Below, piece by piece: positions 11,401 through 19,217 of a stretch of DNA of 64,000 nucleotides (position 1 is the stretch's first letter; every line of letters begins with the position of its first letter). Under the pieces are notes generated by a model. That model was given only the letters and a program-made list of their open reading frames with translations, did no database searches and was not told the origin of the DNA. The position numbers were made by a program, and so were the translations under genes. Source of the DNA: Sphaerotilus montanus (GTDB taxonomy: Bacteria > Pseudomonadota > Gammaproteobacteria > Burkholderiales > Burkholderiaceae_C); the NCBI RefSeq assembly GCF_013410775.1, contig NZ_JACCFH010000001.1, forward strand, positions 2,294,001-2,358,000. The letters are read 5' to 3'.

Positions 11401-11576
11401 GCGACTCGGCCCACGAACTCGCGGTGACGCAGTGGACGGCGGCCCGCGTCGCCTGGGCCTTCGACGCGCCGGCGCGTGCCCGGCAATGGCTGGATCCGGC
11501 CGAGACCGCGTTCGAGACCATGGCCATGCCGTGGCACCTCGCCCAGGCCCGCGCGCTGCGCACGCTCATCCGCTGA
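8490..11576 (+). CDS. Class III adenylate/guanylate cyclase domain fused to AAA-type ATPase and TPR region
   Basis: About 1028 residues from the ATG at 8490. An in-frame TTG at 8388 would add 34 residues, but they do not resemble the domain; an ATG at 8475 is also possible. Residues 16-190 form a CHD-type cyclase domain with both metal aspartates (D26 in FSDLCDST, D70 in QGDGALAIFG) and the transition-state Asn/Arg segment 'GTVPNLAARL'. The position usually held by the adenine-selecting lysine is an arginine (VVRIQGD), so substrate choice is unclear. A STAND/AAA-like ATPase follows (Walker A GAAGVGKT at 246-253, Walker B 'LVLALDDWQWAD'), then helical TPR-like repeats to the end. Divergent from the Crp-family gene, it may supply or sense its cyclic nucleotide. 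Its 3' end overlaps the convergent peroxidase-P450 gene by 11 bases. Confidence 0.85.
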   Translation: MNDQIADTLKTSGGARRRYLTVVFSDLCDSTRLGASMEAEWYAAMLADLRHACTEVLGRHGGTVVRIQGDGALAIFGYPSTGEADARCATQAVLELHAVVRAMAPEVGTGTRASLALHSGIHSGLVLVDDGDLVRGRFELLGTVPNLAARLSDEAGRDEILVSEETLGPEFRYFETSPLLYVPVKGRAEPLSAYRILGRAGETGRQLARRRRGLLPFIGRGDVLEALEQRLGQARAGCPQSLAVLGAAGVGKTRLVEEFLARQAASACRVLRGDCESTASAEPFQPFLQVLRALFALSHGQAPAQAAAEIGRRLDEIDPALAEHRAVLLRALSLPDPAAVFGAPPRRLVADALVAALRALVAALAARQPLVLALDDWQWADEASRQALTAVRSIADRPILVLLTARELAPSDRNLLGTEALQLLPFSDAEAVQTVQHLLPGIDPFEAVNIQRYAGGNPLFIEELCHSMAQADGEHPVGRPHGGAAWLDILIESRLSRLPEAQIELLRAAAVIGNVVPTWLLELVTGCGGDHPLVRALAELDFIFPGERAETLRFKHGITRDVIYDSVGMHERRAMHLRIAQAIQQHRPPGDSDESLEVLAYHYGAAGQTDLAARFAELAGDKALAASSLDRARLQYRAALVALDQMPPSRERRLYWIRLSQRLALACVFDASRQDLVLFRRAVELADVLGDAEVQAKALYWLAYLHYALGESHACVIHGERALALARQVGDGPLEVQICATLGQALASSADYEPAIRLLREASDIKRHHRSGNRLAVGLAYTLTCLAAVQGDRGDFAQASALFDEALDVVRDTVHEVGASIRGWRAAVLLWQGRWEEARQTAAEAYRIGEQVRSLFSFSMSRAAGGYAQWMLDGSESALQGVVDATAWLAPREGGLFESLNHGWLTDGLVGMDRVPQARLHAARALQRGRQRDLLGGAMAARAMAWAAATKGDQARAERGLAQALRVAHARDSAHELAVTQWTAARVAWAFDAPARARQWLDPAETAFETMAMPWHLAQARALRTLIR

Positions 11577-14500
11577 GCACCAGCGTGTTCGGCGAACTGG
11601 TGGCGCGCAGGGTGCCGGCATCCAGCAGGGCGCCGAACAGCCCGAGCATCACGCCCATGCCCATGCTGTACCCCGGGCAGGCGTGCAGCGGCGCGGCGTC
11701 GCCTGCCCAGTCGCCAGGGGTGCGGCTGCCACCGAAGACGGTGTAGATGTCGCGCACGCCCGCCGCCAGATCGGCCTGGGTGGCCGAGGCAATGCCGACG
11801 ATCAGCCGGTCGCCCTCGCGGATCTCCACGCCCTGCAGCGTGTGGTCCTCGCGGGCCGTGCGCCAGACCACTTCCGGGGTCGGTCGGGCCAGCAGGGCAT
11901 CCACCAGCGGCTTGCGCAGCGTGGCGTTGGCGAGCATGTAGCCGTGCGGGGCCGGGCCGTCGGCATCGCGCAGCGCGGCCTGCAGGTCCCACAGGCTGCG
12001 GTCGCTCACCCAGCGGTAGAGGACGGTGCGCAGGTTGCCCAGCACGGTCGGCCCGAAGCCCAGCAGGATGCCGGTCACGGTGCGGCCGAGCAGGTCCGCG
12101 TTCGCGGCGGTGACCTGGCCGTCGCCGAGTGCCTGCACGATGTCCCGGGTCAGCGGGCCGAAGGCCGCGGGTGGTGCCAGGCGCAGGAACTCGGTCACCA
12201 CCTCGCGCAGCAGGCGGCCCTGGTGGCGGCCATGCTGGCGCACCGTCTCGCTGGGGCGCGGCGAGAAGACGAACTTCGAGGCCGAGACGAAGTGCCCGGG
12301 GCAGGTCGGCGTGGTGCGCGACTCGGTGCTCCACGGGCCGACGGTCATGTAGTCGCCCGCCGGGTCCGGCAGGCCGAACCACCGTGTGCAGAGCTGGCCG
12401 ATCACCATCTCGCACAACTCCGGCAGATCGACCGGCACGCCGGCCGCGGCTTCCCGTGCCGGGAGCGCCGTGCGCAGGGTGCTCAACCGCTGGGTGACAA
12501 GGCGGTAGGTCTCGTCGTAGGCCTGGTCCTCGCGGATCTGCTCGATGGCGGCGTTGACGGCGGGCGCCGTGCTGGCGTGGCCGGTGTCGCCATCCTGGCC
12601 GAGGTAGCCGAGTCCGACCGACGCCCGCATGCGCTCGCCGTAGCCGTGCACCGAGTAGCGCTGCCGGGGGTCGAGGAACACCTCCATCACCGCGGCCTTG
12701 CTGCCGACCAGCACGCCGTAGTCGGTGCGCAGCACACCACCCGGCTGCGACCGCACGGCGGCCCAGGCCGGCTCGCGCAGCGTGGCGTCTTCCATGCGGC
12801 GTTTCCAGGTGGCGAAGTCGGTGGGTGGCATGGGCGGAACGGGTGCCGCGGCGACCGGTGCCTGCACGGGCGTCGCGGCCCAGTGCCGCATGCTGCGCAG
12901 CGCGGTGAGCGAGGGCACGAAGAGGTAGAGCCCCCAGCGCAGCTCGACCAGCGGCGCGCTGCCGAGGTCGATCGACATCGGCTGGTCCCGCCAGGTGAAC
13001 TGGAAGGTGCGCGCGGTGCCCGGGACCGGTACCCCCAGGAAGGGGTCGCTCTGCCAGGACAGGCGCCCCGTGCTGTTGCCGCCGCTGATCCAGCGCTGGA
13101 TCACCTCGAACTGCTCGGCGATGCTGGCGTTGTAGGCCATGAAGAACAGGCCGCGCTCGCCCGAGGCGTCGGTGTAGGACATGCCGCGGCGGGCGATGCG
13201 CGGGATCGGCGCGCCGGTGGGTGCGGGCGTGCGCGGATTGGCGCGCCGCACATGCGACTGGAAGGGGCACAGCCGCTCGGTCGGCAGCGGCGAATCCGGC
13301 GCCGCGTAGTTGAAGTCGTTGGGCCGGTCGGCGGGGGCGGGCGGGCTGGCCAGTGGTGTGCCGTCCGGGGCGCGGCCCATCATCAGGGTGCGCAGGGTTG
13401 CGGCATCCGGTGCCTCGGCGCCGTGCAGGACCCGCAGTGCCCGGGCCTGCGCATCGAGCAGCTGGTCGAGCCGGTCCACCTGCTGGGCCAGCTTGCGGAC
13501 CACGAGGAAGCTGCCGTTGTCCAGCAGGGCGTCTGGTGCGGCCGGCACGCGGGCATCGCCCCGGTCGTTCGGATGGCCCAGCAGCAGCTCGCCCGGCGCC
13601 ACGGTGTCCGACCAGCGTGTGGCGGGCGTGCCCGCGGCGAGGACGGGCTGGCTGAAGCCGTCCTGGAAGCCGAAGTGGTCCTTCGGCCGCGTGCTGCCGG
13701 GGCCGGCGGTGTTGCGCTGCATCGCTTCGACCGCCAGCACCTTCAGTCCGGTGCCGGGCGCCTGCAGGCGCTCGATGTCCGGGCCCAGGCCCGGGTGGAC
13801 CTCGCCTGCCGGCACGGGCCGGTGGCCCTGGCCGAAGGCGCCGCGCAGCTGCACGACCACATGCACCGTGGACAGCGCGATGCGGGCCGGTGACGTGCCG
13901 ACCGCCCCGCGGGTCCGCGGGGGCTGCCAGCGGTCCGGGTGCTGGCCGTACAGATCGCCGAGCACGCCGGCCCGCGCGTCCATGCCTTCGATGAATTCCT
14001 GCGGCAGCCGGTCCAGCAGCGCGGCCGGCAGGTGCAGTGCCTTCATGCCCTGCAGCGTCAGCGCGACCGTCAGCCGGATGCGCGGGGGCTGTGCGGCGTC
14101 GGCCTCGGTGCACACGGGCCAGCGGGCCAGGGCGTCCAGGGCCTGTGCGGCATTGGTCACCCGCAGCAGCACCAGCGCGCCGTGGGTGGTGTCGGCCGGG
14201 CTGCTGAGGATGCCGCCCTGCACCTTGCCCAGGTCGAGCCGTGCCGCCGCAGGGGACTGCGCAGTCGCGCCGCTGGCACCGGTCCGGTCGAACCACTCGA
14301 TCACCGGCCGGTACAGCGTGCGCAAACCATCGTCCGCGGGGAGCAACCGTGCCAGGCCGATGGCGCGGACCTCGCGCAGCACGTCGTTCATGCCGCGCAC
14401 CAGGATGCCTTCGTCGCCCGCGGGGTTGTCCGGGAAGCTGTTCTTCAGCGCATGGAAGCTGCGGATGGCCCGCAGCGCGGTGGTGCCGATGCCGTGGCGT

Positions 14501-15108
14501 TCGGCGGCTGTCAGGCGGTGTTCGGCGATCTGCTGCCACTGCGCCAGGCTGTGGACCGTCGGGGGCAGCAGTCCCTGGGGCGTGACCAGCGCCTTCATCC
14601 GGCGCTGGTCGAGCACGGTCGTCGCCGACTCGGCGTAAAAGAAGCCGCCCTTCACCTCGTTGGCGCGCACCCAGCGCAGGTAGTCCTCGCAGGTGCTGGC
14701 GTGGGCGAGCGGATAGCCCTCGCAGTGGCAGAGCATCAGGTCCAGCAGGGTGCCGAGGTCGCGCCAGATGACGCGCATGTACGGCTCCCAGCCGCCATCG
14801 AAGGTCACGCTGAGCAGCAGGCGGTGGCGCAGGGAGCCGGCCGCCTGGGCCTCGGCATCCGGGGGCACGATCGAGAAGCGGAAGAAGTGGACGATGTCGA
14901 AGCGTCCCACCGGATCGGGAAACGGCGACAGCGGCACCGACGATTCGCGCGCCGCCTGCCGGATGCCGTTGAGCGTGGCGAGCACCTGCTGCAGGCGGGC
15001 GACCAGGGTGAGCGTGTCGAAGCTGTCGACGAACCCCGGCTTGACGGGTGCCAGCAGGCTCAGATTGGTGACGCCAGCGAGCTGCAGGCTCGCGTTCTTG
15101 TCGGACAT
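11566..15108 (-). CDS. DyP-type peroxidase-cytochrome P450 fusion protein
   Basis: 1180-residue cytoplasmic protein without signal peptide. Residues 1-235 are an extra alpha/beta region ('LLLSVTFDGGWEPYMRV') of a kind I know only from peroxidase-like proteins; its role is unclear. Residues about 250-720 form a dye-decolorising peroxidase with the distal GFQDG motif (D483) and the haem-ligand segment CPFQSHVRRANPR (H619). Residues about 770-1180 look like a cytochrome P450: an I-helix-like LLGFGPTVLGNL, a C-terminal FGGSR, and a thiolate loop LHACPGYSMG with C1144. The Cys loop carries an insert, and the K-helix ExxR motif appears as DALL, so P450 turnover may be altered. The plan recalls fungal oxylipin-forming peroxidase-P450 fusions, where one haem makes a peroxide that the other rearranges. 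Substrate unknown. Confidence 0.85.
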   Translation of the reverse strand: MSDKNASLQLAGVTNLSLLAPVKPGFVDSFDTLTLVARLQQVLATLNGIRQAARESSVPLSPFPDPVGRFDIVHFFRFSIVPPDAEAQAAGSLRHRLLLSVTFDGGWEPYMRVIWRDLGTLLDLMLCHCEGYPLAHASTCEDYLRWVRANEVKGGFFYAESATTVLDQRRMKALVTPQGLLPPTVHSLAQWQQIAEHRLTAAERHGIGTTALRAIRSFHALKNSFPDNPAGDEGILVRGMNDVLREVRAIGLARLLPADDGLRTLYRPVIEWFDRTGASGATAQSPAAARLDLGKVQGGILSSPADTTHGALVLLRVTNAAQALDALARWPVCTEADAAQPPRIRLTVALTLQGMKALHLPAALLDRLPQEFIEGMDARAGVLGDLYGQHPDRWQPPRTRGAVGTSPARIALSTVHVVVQLRGAFGQGHRPVPAGEVHPGLGPDIERLQAPGTGLKVLAVEAMQRNTAGPGSTRPKDHFGFQDGFSQPVLAAGTPATRWSDTVAPGELLLGHPNDRGDARVPAAPDALLDNGSFLVVRKLAQQVDRLDQLLDAQARALRVLHGAEAPDAATLRTLMMGRAPDGTPLASPPAPADRPNDFNYAAPDSPLPTERLCPFQSHVRRANPRTPAPTGAPIPRIARRGMSYTDASGERGLFFMAYNASIAEQFEVIQRWISGGNSTGRLSWQSDPFLGVPVPGTARTFQFTWRDQPMSIDLGSAPLVELRWGLYLFVPSLTALRSMRHWAATPVQAPVAAAPVPPMPPTDFATWKRRMEDATLREPAWAAVRSQPGGVLRTDYGVLVGSKAAVMEVFLDPRQRYSVHGYGERMRASVGLGYLGQDGDTGHASTAPAVNAAIEQIREDQAYDETYRLVTQRLSTLRTALPAREAAAGVPVDLPELCEMVIGQLCTRWFGLPDPAGDYMTVGPWSTESRTTPTCPGHFVSASKFVFSPRPSETVRQHGRHQGRLLREVVTEFLRLAPPAAFGPLTRDIVQALGDGQVTAANADLLGRTVTGILLGFGPTVLGNLRTVLYRWVSDRSLWDLQAALRDADGPAPHGYMLANATLRKPLVDALLARPTPEVVWRTAREDHTLQGVEIREGDRLIVGIASATQADLAAGVRDIYTVFGGSRTPGDWAGDAAPLHACPGYSMGMGVMLGLFGALLDAGTLRATSSPNTLVLSG

Positions 15109-15223
15109 GGGGCGCGGCTTCCTGGAAATTCAGAAATCGAAAAAGGCGAGACGAAGGTCGCCGAATCTAGGCGGCCTGTTGCCACCTGTCGTCATCAGAA
15201 TTGAGGATGCGCAAGCTGGCCGC

Positions 15224-16093
15224 TCAGCGGCGGGCGATGCGGGTCCCGGAGGTGCCGGCCGGGATGCCGGTCAGTGCCGCGAAGGGCAGGTGCTGTGCGA
15301 GCACGGGCCAGGCCACCGCCACGGTCGAGCTGAAGTCGTCGAAGGCCACGCCCATCAGCAGCGAGACAGGCTGGTTGCGGGCCAGCGTGCGCATGCCCTG
15401 GCGCTGCTGCAGTTGCCCGAGTTCGCTGCAGAGGGCCTGGAGCGTGCTGCGACCGAGCTGCTCGTCGAGCAGCACGACCGTGCCACCGGGCAGGCCGATG
15501 GCGCCCGTGCTGCGGTGTTCGCCATGGCCATGGCGAAACTGCAGGTTCCAGACCGGCAGCCGGACGGCGGGGCAGGTCTGGGCGACGTCATCGGTCAGAC
15601 GCCGACGCCAGGCCTGCTGGGTCTGCGGGGGCAGGGTGCTGGGTTCCAGCCACTGGGCATCCAGCCGGTCGAGCAGCCGTTGCCCGACATGGCGGTCGAT
15701 CTGGCCGGGCACCTGCGTCAGCAGCGATTCGGCCGCGACCGGCAGCCCGGCCCAGACCAGCGCTGCGGCTGCCAGCGCCAGGCCAGCATGGCGCAGGGTG
15801 CGGCGCCAGGGTGTCCGGGCGGTGCGGCCGGCTTCGCTCCACTGCCGCAGCAGCGGATCAGGTCGGCAGTGCAGCAGCGCCCCATCGGGGAGTTCCAGCA
15901 GGCAGATGCCGCCGTCTCCCGTGCGTGGCCAGCGGATCTGGTGGGCGGGGATCTGCTGGGTGAAGGACTCCCCCCGGATCTGGAGCCGTTCGCCGACGAT
16001 CTGCAACTCCACGATCTGTGCAGGTTGCGTGCTGCTGCCGAACAGATCGGCCTGCAGAGACACGGTGCTGGTGCGCTCCCGGATGCTGTCCAT
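15224..16093 (-). CDS. M48-like membrane protein with lost HExxH zinc motif (pseudoprotease)
   Basis: 289 residues. An N-terminal cytoplasmic beta-rich region (about 10-95, the DUF7092-like part seen before some M48 peptidases) precedes one membrane helix at about 101-119 and a periplasmic M48-like domain. Segments 'NLQFRHGHGEHRSTGAIGLP' and 'GGTVVLLDEQL' match M48 family sequence just before the catalytic helix. The place of HELGH is occupied by SELGQ (residues 223-227) and the following HRH-like stretch by QQRQG, so both zinc-binding histidines are gone. The frame is intact, which argues for a retained non-catalytic function rather than decay. It lies 115 bases upstream of the DyP-P450 gene on the same strand. 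Assignment rests on pattern matching and could be tested by structure prediction. Confidence 0.7.
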   Translation of the reverse strand: MDSIRERTSTVSLQADLFGSSTQPAQIVELQIVGERLQIRGESFTQQIPAHQIRWPRTGDGGICLLELPDGALLHCRPDPLLRQWSEAGRTARTPWRRTLRHAGLALAAAALVWAGLPVAAESLLTQVPGQIDRHVGQRLLDRLDAQWLEPSTLPPQTQQAWRRRLTDDVAQTCPAVRLPVWNLQFRHGHGEHRSTGAIGLPGGTVVLLDEQLGRSTLQALCSELGQLQQRQGMRTLARNQPVSLLMGVAFDDFSSTVAVAWPVLAQHLPFAALTGIPAGTSGTRIARR

Positions 16094-16328
16094 CGATGGC
16101 CTCCCGCTCAGCGGCGTCTTGGTGTTTTGTCGAGGTTCACTGTAGCGAGGAGCCGCCGGATTTCCTCTCCCCTGGAGGGTGGAAAAGGTATTGCTGAATA
16201 CCCGTTTCTGTTACGAGTCGTGGCGCCTGCAGTGGCGCCTGCGGTGTGGGCGCGGTGCGGGCGGTGTGCCATAGTGCGGGCGCAGGGGGTGTGCACGACG
16301 GGTGCGCGCCGTGGACGAGGAGCATGCC

Positions 16329-17363
16329 GTGGGATTGTTCGACTTCATCAAGAAGCAGTTCATCGACGTTCTGGAGTGGAGCGAGTCCGGCGACGGGGTG
16401 CTGGCCTGGCGCTACCCGATGGCCGACAACGAGATCCAGAACGGCGCGGTGCTGACCGTGCGCGAGTCGCAGATGGCGGTCTTCGTCAACGAGGGCCAGG
16501 TCGCCGATGTCTTCGGACCCGGCCGCCACACGCTGACGACGCAGACGCTGCCGCTGCTGACCAACCTGAAGCACTGGGACAAGCTGTTCGCCTCGCCTTT
16601 CAAGAGCGACGTCTGGTTCTTCAGCACCCGGCTGCAGACCGACCAGCGCTGGGGCACGCAGCAGCCGGTGACGATCCGCGACAAGGACTTCGGCATGGTG
16701 CGGCTGCGCGCCTTCGGCAACAGCGCGTACCGGGTGGCCGATCCGCGGCTGTTCCTGAAGGAGATCTCCGGCACGCGCGAGGTCTACACCGCCGCCGAAC
16801 TCGACGGCCAGCTGCGCGGCTTCCTGCTGCAGCACATCTCGGATGCGGTCGCGCAGTCCGGCATCCCCTTCCTTGATCTGGCGGCCAACCAGACCGAGTT
16901 CGCCGCCCAGCTGAAAGCGGCCGTGGCGCCCGAGTTCACGCGCATCGGCCTGAGCCTGGAGACGGTGACGCTGCAGAACGTCTCGCTGCCGGAGGAGCTG
17001 CAGAAGATCCTCGACCAGAAGATCGGCATGGGCATGATCGGCCAGAACATGGGCCAGTTCATGCAGTACCAGACCGGACAGGCGATCCCGAAGTTTGCCG
17101 AGAACGCCGGGCAGGGCGGGGGGCTGGCCGGCGACGCGATGGGCCTGGGCGCCGGGATGGTGATGGGCCAGACGATGGCGCAGGCGATGCAGCAGGGCCT
17201 GCAGCCGCCCGCAGCCGCAGCCGCGCCCGCCCCGGTCGTGGCGATGAAACCCGACGAGGTCATGGCCACGCTGGAAAAGCTCGCCGACCTGAAGGCCAAG
17301 GGCATCCTCACCGAGGACGAGTTCAGCGCCAAGAAGACCGAGCTGCTCAAGAAGCTGGTCTGA
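16329..17363 (+). CDS. SPFH-domain protein with C-terminal SHOCT domain (YdjI-like virion core family)
   Basis: 344 residues from a GTG at 16329, chosen because GAGGAG lies seven bases before it and because the family opens with MGLFDFIKKQFIDVLEW; an in-frame upstream GTG at 16302 lacks a ribosome site. The SPFH (band 7) domain occupies roughly 20-240. A Gly/Met/Gln-rich linker follows, then a SHOCT motif at the end ('LADLKAKGILTEDEFSAKK'). SPFH proteins scaffold membrane microdomains. It is the first gene of a five-gene operon, and the next gene starts one base after its stop. This SPFH-DUF4178-DUF350-aminopropyltransferase order recurs in other Gram-negative genomes, with unknown function. 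Confidence 0.9.
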   Translation: MGLFDFIKKQFIDVLEWSESGDGVLAWRYPMADNEIQNGAVLTVRESQMAVFVNEGQVADVFGPGRHTLTTQTLPLLTNLKHWDKLFASPFKSDVWFFSTRLQTDQRWGTQQPVTIRDKDFGMVRLRAFGNSAYRVADPRLFLKEISGTREVYTAAELDGQLRGFLLQHISDAVAQSGIPFLDLAANQTEFAAQLKAAVAPEFTRIGLSLETVTLQNVSLPEELQKILDQKIGMGMIGQNMGQFMQYQTGQAIPKFAENAGQGGGLAGDAMGLGAGMVMGQTMAQAMQQGLQPPAAAAAPAPVVAMKPDEVMATLEKLADLKAKGILTEDEFSAKKTELLKKLV

Positions 17364-17364
17364 C

Positions 17365-18963
17365 GTGGCCGAGGGGGTTGGCGCCTGGCGGGCCTACCGG
17401 GCCGCGTGTCCGAACTGCGGCGGCACGGTCGAGTTCCGCTCGGCCGCGTCGGCCAGCGCGGTGTGCAGCTTCTGCCGCTCGACGCTGGTGCGCGAGGGCG
17501 ACGCGCTGCGCCGCATCGGCGAGAGCGCCGAGCTGTTCGACGACCACTCGCCGCTGCAACTCGGCGCCAGCGGCGTCTTCCAGGGCGAGGCCTTCACGCT
17601 GCTCGGCCGCCTGCAGCTGGCCTATGCCGATGGCCGCTGGAACGAGTGGCACGCGCTCTTCGCCAACGGCCGCAGCGGCTGGCTGTCCGAGGACAACGGC
17701 GCCTACGTCTTCGCCTTCGAGGCGCCGCTGAAGGACCGCGTCCCGCAGGCGGCCACGCTCTTCCCCGGCCAGCGTGCCCAGATCGAGGGCCTCGCCTGGG
17801 ACGTCGCCTCGGTCACGTCCGCGACGGTGCAGGCCGCGCAGGGCGAGCTGCCCTGGCCGCCGACGCTCGCCGGCAGCTTCCTGATCGCCGACCTGCGCAA
17901 CAGCCGCAACGAGGTCGGCACGCTCGACTACAGCGACCCCGCGCAGCCGCGCTGGTCGGTCGGGCGCGGGGTGCGGCTGGCCGATCTGGCGCTGCGTGGC
18001 TTGCGCGACGGCCCGAGCGAGAAGACGCTGGCCGGGCGCAGCATCGAGTGCCCGAGCTGCGGCGCCTCGCTGGAGATCCGGCTGGACAGCACGCAGTCGG
18101 TCACCTGCGGCCAGTGCAAGGCGGTGGTCGATGTCTCGCAGGGCGTGGGGGCGGACCTCGCGCACTTCGCGCAGAACGCGGTCACCGAGCCGCAGATCCC
18201 GCTCGGCAGCGTCGGCACGCTCCAGCTCGGGGCGCCGAAGTCGCTGCCGTGGCAGGTGGTCGGCTACCTGGAGCGCTGCGACCTGCCCGCGCCGGGGGAC
18301 GGCGACGAGCAGACCTTCTGGCGCGAGTACCTGCTGTTCCACCCGACCGAGGGCTTCGTCTTCCTGGTCGACAGCGAGGACGGCTGGAGCTGGGCGAAGC
18401 CGCTGACCGGCGTGCCCGTCGTCCAGGGCGACACCGCGGCCTGGGCTGGCGCCCGGTACCAGCAGCGCTGGGCCTACCGCGCGAAGACGGTGCACGTCCT
18501 CGGCGAGTTCTACTGGCGCATCCGCCGCGAGGAGTTGGTGCAGGTCACCGACTACGACGGCGAAGGCGCCAACCGCCACAAGCGCCTCGGCCGCGAGCAG
18601 ACCGCCGGCCCGGACGGCAACGGCGAGGTGACGTGGTCGGCGGGCGAGGTGCTGGATGCGCAGGTGATCGCCAAGGCATTCGGCCTTGATCCGCAGCGCA
18701 GCACCGCGCTGCAGCGGGATGCGGCGCCGGTGGCCGGCGGGAAGGGCGGCCTCGGCTGTGCGGGGGTCCTCATCCTGCTGGTGCTGCTGCTGTTCGTCGT
18801 GCTGCTGATCAGCCGCTGCAGCGCCGACAACTGCGACCAGATTCGCAGCACCTTCGGCCCGGCCAGTCTCGAATACCAGCAGTGTCTGAACAACCGCAGC
18901 CGCTCGTCCAGCTCGGGCGGCTCCTTTGGCGGGTTCAGCAGTGGCGGCGGCGGCCACAAGTAA
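17365..18963 (+). CDS. DUF4178-domain protein with zinc ribbons and C-terminal membrane helix
   Basis: 532 residues from a GTG one base after the SPFH stop. Two zinc-ribbon-like segments frame the first half: CPNCGG...CSFC near residues 15-36 and CPSCGAS...CGQCK near 229-252. DUF4178-type beta-rich domains follow each ('FTLLGRLQLAYADGRWNEWH' near 75; 'WQVVGYLERCD' near 295). A single hydrophobic helix lies at about 471-485, followed by a Ser/Gly-rich tail (SSSSGGSFGGFSSGGGG). The topology suggests a membrane-tethered cytoplasmic protein. Biochemical function is unknown; its invariable company with SPFH, DUF350 and a spermidine-synthase-like protein argues for a membrane-associated polyamine-related process. 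Confidence 0.88.
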   Translation: MAEGVGAWRAYRAACPNCGGTVEFRSAASASAVCSFCRSTLVREGDALRRIGESAELFDDHSPLQLGASGVFQGEAFTLLGRLQLAYADGRWNEWHALFANGRSGWLSEDNGAYVFAFEAPLKDRVPQAATLFPGQRAQIEGLAWDVASVTSATVQAAQGELPWPPTLAGSFLIADLRNSRNEVGTLDYSDPAQPRWSVGRGVRLADLALRGLRDGPSEKTLAGRSIECPSCGASLEIRLDSTQSVTCGQCKAVVDVSQGVGADLAHFAQNAVTEPQIPLGSVGTLQLGAPKSLPWQVVGYLERCDLPAPGDGDEQTFWREYLLFHPTEGFVFLVDSEDGWSWAKPLTGVPVVQGDTAAWAGARYQQRWAYRAKTVHVLGEFYWRIRREELVQVTDYDGEGANRHKRLGREQTAGPDGNGEVTWSAGEVLDAQVIAKAFGLDPQRSTALQRDAAPVAGGKGGLGCAGVLILLVLLLFVVLLISRCSADNCDQIRSTFGPASLEYQQCLNNRSRSSSSGGSFGGFSSGGGGHK

Positions 18964-19001
18964 CGCAAGACACCCCAAGACGAAAGCGAAAGGCGCACAC
19001 C

Positions 19002-19217
19002 ATGGACATGCTCCGCCCCGATGTCATCCTCGGCTCGATCCTCTATGCCGTGATCGGCGTGGTCGTGCTGTGGGTCAGCTTCGTCGTCATCGACAAGCTC
19101 ACGCCCTACAAGCTCTGGGAGGAAATCGTCGAACACAAGAACGTCGCGCTGGCGATCGTGGTCGCGGCGATGTTCATCGCGATCGGTCAGATCGTCGCGG
19201 CGGCGATCCACGGGTGA
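19002..19217 (+). CDS. DUF350 (YjfL-like) small membrane protein
   Basis: 71 residues from the ATG at 19002. Two hydrophobic segments ('SILYAVIGVVVLWVSFVVID' and 'VALAIVVAAMFIAIGQIVAAA') flank a short loop with PYKLWEEI, matching the single repeat of DUF350. An upstream in-frame ATG at 18882 lies inside the DUF4178 gene and would add 40 non-family residues, so it was rejected. Its stop overlaps the start of the next gene (GTGA). Members of this family sit in membranes and associate with spermidine-synthase and glutathionylspermidine-synthase-like genes; molecular role unknown. Confidence 0.88.
   Translation: MDMLRPDVILGSILYAVIGVVVLWVSFVVIDKLTPYKLWEEIVEHKNVALAIVVAAMFIAIGQIVAAAIHG

Noticed and set aside
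15109-15223. Possible small gene between the DyP-P450 and M48-like genes
   Set aside because: Only 115 bases, no start with a ribosome site and no protein-like frame; regarded as promoter and leader.
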